Shown here: one piece after another, positions 61,434 to 64,000 of the stretch
How positions within the stretch are numbered: the first letter of the stretch is position 1
Layout of the letters: every line of letters starts with the position of its first letter
Origin: Engelhardtia mirabilis
GTDB lineage: Bacteria > Planctomycetota > UBA1135 > GCA-002686595
Assembly: GCF_007748095.1 (NCBI RefSeq)
Contig: NZ_CP036287.1
Span: forward strand, 4,774,001-4,838,000
Direction: 5' to 3'
Length of the DNA stretch: 64,000 nucleotides
The notes under the pieces: generated by a model
Told to the model about the DNA's origin: nothing
Database searches by the model: none
The model's input: only the letters and a program-made list of their open reading frames with translations
Translations under genes and position numbers: made by a program

Positions 61434-62207
61434 TTGAACCTCGGAACCCGCTTCGAGCTCGCGGGGGTGGGACTCGAGCTGGGCGGCAATCCGGTGCTCG
61501 AGGGCCTCGACCTCGTCGTGGAACCCGGCGAGTGCGTGGCGCTCGTCGGGCCTTCGGGGGCGGGCAAGACCAGCCTGTTGCAGATCCTGTCGACCGGGCA
61601 CGCCCCCACCCGCGGGCGCGTCACGATCGACGGGATCGACCCCGCCACCGCTTCGGCCGAGGTCCTGCGCGAGCTGCGCTCGAATGTGGGCTCCGTGCAC
61701 CAGCACCACGCGCTGGTGCCGGAGCTGCGCGCGCTGCAGAACGTGCTCGTCGGCCGCTTCGGTCGGCAGGGCACGCTGGCGGGACTGCGCAGCCTCTACC
61801 TCCCCCGCCGCCGGGAGCTGCGCGAGGTCCACGCGGTGCTCGATCGCGTAGGGATCGGCGAGCTGCTCTACCGCCCGACGACCCAGCTCTCCGGCGGCGA
61901 GCGTCAGCGCGTGGCCATCGCACGCGCCCTTTACCAGGCACCCCGAGCGCTGTTGGCCGACGAGCCCGTCGCGTCGGTGGACCCGGCGCGCGCGCGCGAC
62001 ACCATCGCCCTGTTGGTCGAGCTGGCGCGGGAGCGCGGGATGACCCTGCTGGTCTCGCTGCACGACCTTCGACTGGCGCTTGACCACTTCCCGCGCCTGA
62101 TCGGGCTACGCAACGGCCGGGTGGAGTTCGACCTCGCCACCGACGAGGTCGGTCCCAGCCGATTCGACGACCTCTACAGGCTGCCGCGGACGGCCGGGGG
62201 GACGTGA
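61434..62207 (+). CDS. phnC: phosphonate-type ABC transporter ATPase
   Basis: A 257-residue ATP-binding protein. Walker A is GPSGAGKTS (39-47), the Q-loop HQHHALVPELRALQNVL, the signature LSGGERQ (152-158), Walker B ALLADEP (172-178) and the H-loop SLHD. The VHQHHALVPELRALQNVLVGRFG region (cut) is typical of PhnC rather than of general importers. TTG start, 7 bp after phnD. Confidence 0.9.
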   Translation: MNLGTRFELAGVGLELGGNPVLEGLDLVVEPGECVALVGPSGAGKTSLLQILSTGHAPTRGRVTIDGIDPATASAEVLRELRSNVGSVHQHHALVPELRALQNVLVGRFGRQGTLAGLRSLYLPRRRELREVHAVLDRVGIGELLYRPTTQLSGGERQRVAIARALYQAPRALLADEPVASVDPARARDTIALLVELARERGMTLLVSLHDLRLALDHFPRLIGLRNGRVEFDLATDEVGPSRFDDLYRLPRTAGGT

Positions 62208-63067
62208 GCGCTGGCTTCACCGCGCGACCGCTCCTGGGGCGTCGCTCGGCCACGGTACTGGCCGCTCTGGGCCTGGGCGTGATCGCCTGGTTCCAGCTCG
62301 GTCTGACCCTCGACGATCTCCTGCCGGATCCGGCTCGCGGCGCCACGGCGCGGGCCTTCGCCACGGCCGCCCTGCACCCGGCCTTCGACTACCAGGGCGA
62401 CTTCGTGCCCGCCGCCGCACCGCCCTTCTGGCGCGGCGTCGCCGCCGCGGCCCTGCGCACGGTGGTCTTCGCCGCCGGGGGCATGTTCCTGGCGGTGATC
62501 GGCGGACTGGTCCTGGGCATGCTGGCCTCGGCCAGTTGGTGGCGCACCGCGGGGGCCGGCCCACTCGGCGGCCGCCTGCGTCCGGTCGGGCTGGTGGCCG
62601 CGCGCGTGACGATCGCCGGGCTGCGCTCGGTGCACGAGCTCCTGTGGGCGGTGCTGTTCCTGGCGGCCCTCGGCGTCAGCCCGGCGGCCGGCGCGATCGC
62701 CATCGCGATCCCCTACGCCGGCACCCTCGCCAAGGTCTTCTCCGAGCAGGTCGACGAGGTGCCGCGCGACGCGAGCCGCGCCATGGGCGCCCTCGGCGCG
62801 GGCGGCACGTTGCAGTTCACCTGCGGGCTCCTGCCCCGAGCGGCGCGGCAGATGGCCTCGTTCACCTTCTACCAGTTCGAGTGCTCCGTGCGCGCCGCGG
62901 CCGTGCTCGGCTTCTTCGGCTTCCCGACCCTCGGCCAGAAGATCGCCGCGTCCTTCGCCAACGGGAACTACGGCGAGGTGTGGAGCTACCTCTACGCCCT
63001 GATCGCCCTGGTGTTGACGATCGAGATGTGGAGCGCGCGGCTGCGCAGTGGGAGGTCCGTGCGATGA
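62204..63067 (+). CDS. phnE: phosphonate-type ABC transporter permease 1
   Basis: A 287-residue permease. GTG start overlaps phnC (GTGA). There are five to six membrane helices, with RTVVFAAGGMFLAVIGGLVLGMLAS near the middle (cut) and the coupling loop EVPRDASRAMGALGAGGTLQF. This is the EAA-type motif that contacts the ATPase. Its partner is the second permease, with which it likely forms a heterodimer. Confidence 0.85.
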   Translation: MSAGFTARPLLGRRSATVLAALGLGVIAWFQLGLTLDDLLPDPARGATARAFATAALHPAFDYQGDFVPAAAPPFWRGVAAAALRTVVFAAGGMFLAVIGGLVLGMLASASWWRTAGAGPLGGRLRPVGLVAARVTIAGLRSVHELLWAVLFLAALGVSPAAGAIAIAIPYAGTLAKVFSEQVDEVPRDASRAMGALGAGGTLQFTCGLLPRAARQMASFTFYQFECSVRAAAVLGFFGFPTLGQKIAASFANGNYGEVWSYLYALIALVLTIEMWSARLRSGRSVR

Positions 63068-63987
63068 GCGATGCGCGCGACGCCGAGCTCGATCGCATGC
63101 GCCGCCAGCGCCCCCGCGACCGCTTCGCGCGGGCCACGGCGCTGCTCCTGTTCGCCTTCGGCGCCGGGGCCTGGCTGTCGGGCGCGCTGCGTCCGGGCGA
63201 GCTGTTCGGCTCGCGCCAACAGGGCAACCTGCGCCGCTTCCTGTTCGAAGAGCTGCCGCCCGCACCCCTGCGCGGCGATGGCGCTTCCTGGAGCGATTGG
63301 TTTGGCGGCCTGCTCGGCGGGCGCGGGATCGAAGCGGCGCTCGCGGGGGCCAACACGACTTTCTGGATCGCGGCCCTGGCGATCGTCCTCGCGGCCACGG
63401 GTGGCGCCTTGGCCGCTCCCTTCGCCGCGCGAACCCTGGCTCGCCCCGACCCCTATGGTCGCGCGGACGCCGAGCACCCGAGTCGCGCACGGACCCTCAC
63501 GGCGGCTGCCACCGCCCTGCGATTCCTGCTGGTCCTCGCCCGCGCGATGCCCGAGTACGTGCTCGCCTACCTGGGTCTGGCCGTCTTCGGCTTCACCGTC
63601 TGGCCCCTGGTGTTCGCCCTGGCCCTACACAACTGCGGGATCCTCGGGCGCCTGGGCGCGGAGACGATCGAAAACCTCGATCCGACCCCCATGCGTCAAC
63701 TGCGCCTGGCCGGCGCCAGCCGGGCTCAGATGCTCGCCGCCAGCGGCCTGCCGGCCGCCACGCCGAACTACCTGCTGTACGTCTTCTACAGGTTCGAGAC
63801 CTGTGTTCGCGAAGCGACGGTGTTGGGCCTGCTGGGCGTCGCCTCCCTCGGCTACTGGATCGAGGAAGCACGGATTCGCGCCTACTACGACGAGTTGGTG
63901 CTGTTGATCCTGCTCGCCATGGTGTTGGTGCTGCTCGCGGAGGTCGCCTCGACGGCCGCGCGGGCCTGGATCCGGCGCTCGGGCTGA
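63064..63987 (+). CDS. phnE: phosphonate-type ABC transporter permease 2
   Basis: A 307-residue permease. The ATG at 63064 overlaps the previous stop (ATGA). It has a cytoplasmic Arg-rich start, then helices such as ATALLLFAFGAGAWLSGAL and WIAALAIVLAATGGALAAPFA. The coupling motif LDPTPMRQLRLAGASRAQML is followed by YLLYVFYRFETCVREATVLG, the PhnE signature. The stop at 63987 is close to the window end, so further genes of the operon may lie beyond. Confidence 0.85.
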   Translation: MSDARDAELDRMRRQRPRDRFARATALLLFAFGAGAWLSGALRPGELFGSRQQGNLRRFLFEELPPAPLRGDGASWSDWFGGLLGGRGIEAALAGANTTFWIAALAIVLAATGGALAAPFAARTLARPDPYGRADAEHPSRARTLTAAATALRFLLVLARAMPEYVLAYLGLAVFGFTVWPLVFALALHNCGILGRLGAETIENLDPTPMRQLRLAGASRAQMLAASGLPAATPNYLLYVFYRFETCVREATVLGLLGVASLGYWIEEARIRAYYDELVLLILLAMVLVLLAEVASTAARAWIRRSG

Positions 63988-64000
63988 GTGGCCCATCGGT

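Overview
The window is very GC-rich, densely coded bacterial chromosome. I assign it to the Planctomycetota. The reasons are a giant secreted protein that starts with a LEPR-type box (LEPRILLSA), four large proteins that fuse an ECF-type sigma-70 factor to a membrane segment and carboxypeptidase-regulatory-like repeats, and HAF-repeat, DUF1080 and DUF2254 proteins. A large marine planctomycete of the kind carrying many secreted repeat proteins fits best, but I cannot name a genus. There are no rRNA or tRNA genes, CRISPR arrays, phage genes or transposase genes. Two short inverted-repeat elements are present.

Layout. 1-1160: end of an amidohydrolase and a GNAT acetyltransferase, closed by a 161-bp element with perfect 35-bp inverted ends. 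1331-5465: two secreted repeat proteins (HAF type and propeller-like). 5701-22349: the main system, all on the minus strand: an RND/HlyD-type adaptor, a 3669-residue LEPR/RTX/LamG/PKD-like giant protein, a PilZ protein, a GAF-HlyD fusion and a PqqD-like/M50 protease/HlyD fusion. This looks like a dedicated export and control unit for one giant surface protein. It lacks the ABC ATPase and TolC of classical type I secretion. 22477-24561: DUF1294 protein and a secreted protein with a degenerate gluzincin motif. 24695-29447: a three-gene molybdenum hydroxylase of the 4-hydroxybenzoyl-CoA reductase type plus a membrane protein.

29441-40845: four tandem paralogous genes for membrane-tethered sigma factors. 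Each is preceded by the same TGYAACG motif exactly 28 nt before a GTG start, which suggests a shared, probably (auto)regulated and nearly leaderless promoter. 41174-50312: esterase, YaeQ-like protein, small hypothetical protein, glutamine amidotransferase, MATE exporter, a 46-bp-arm hairpin element, DUF5916 outer-membrane-like protein, DUF2254 protein (with a 16-codon upstream ORF) and a DUF1080 lipoprotein.

50432-57290: a TonB energising operon (TPR protein, ExbB, ExbD, TonB, coiled-coil lipoprotein), divergent from an OmpR-type response regulator and its histidine kinase. 57292-60338: DUF4266 lipoprotein, DUF3570 protein, TlpA-like thioredoxin lipoprotein and ApbE flavin transferase, tightly coupled. 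60530-63987: a complete phosphonate/phosphite-type ABC importer (PhnD, PhnC and two PhnE-like permeases).

Many starts lack a Shine-Dalgarno sequence and instead carry a -10-like hexamer (TAGACT/GAGACT type) 6-9 nt before ATG, so leaderless transcripts are probably common here.
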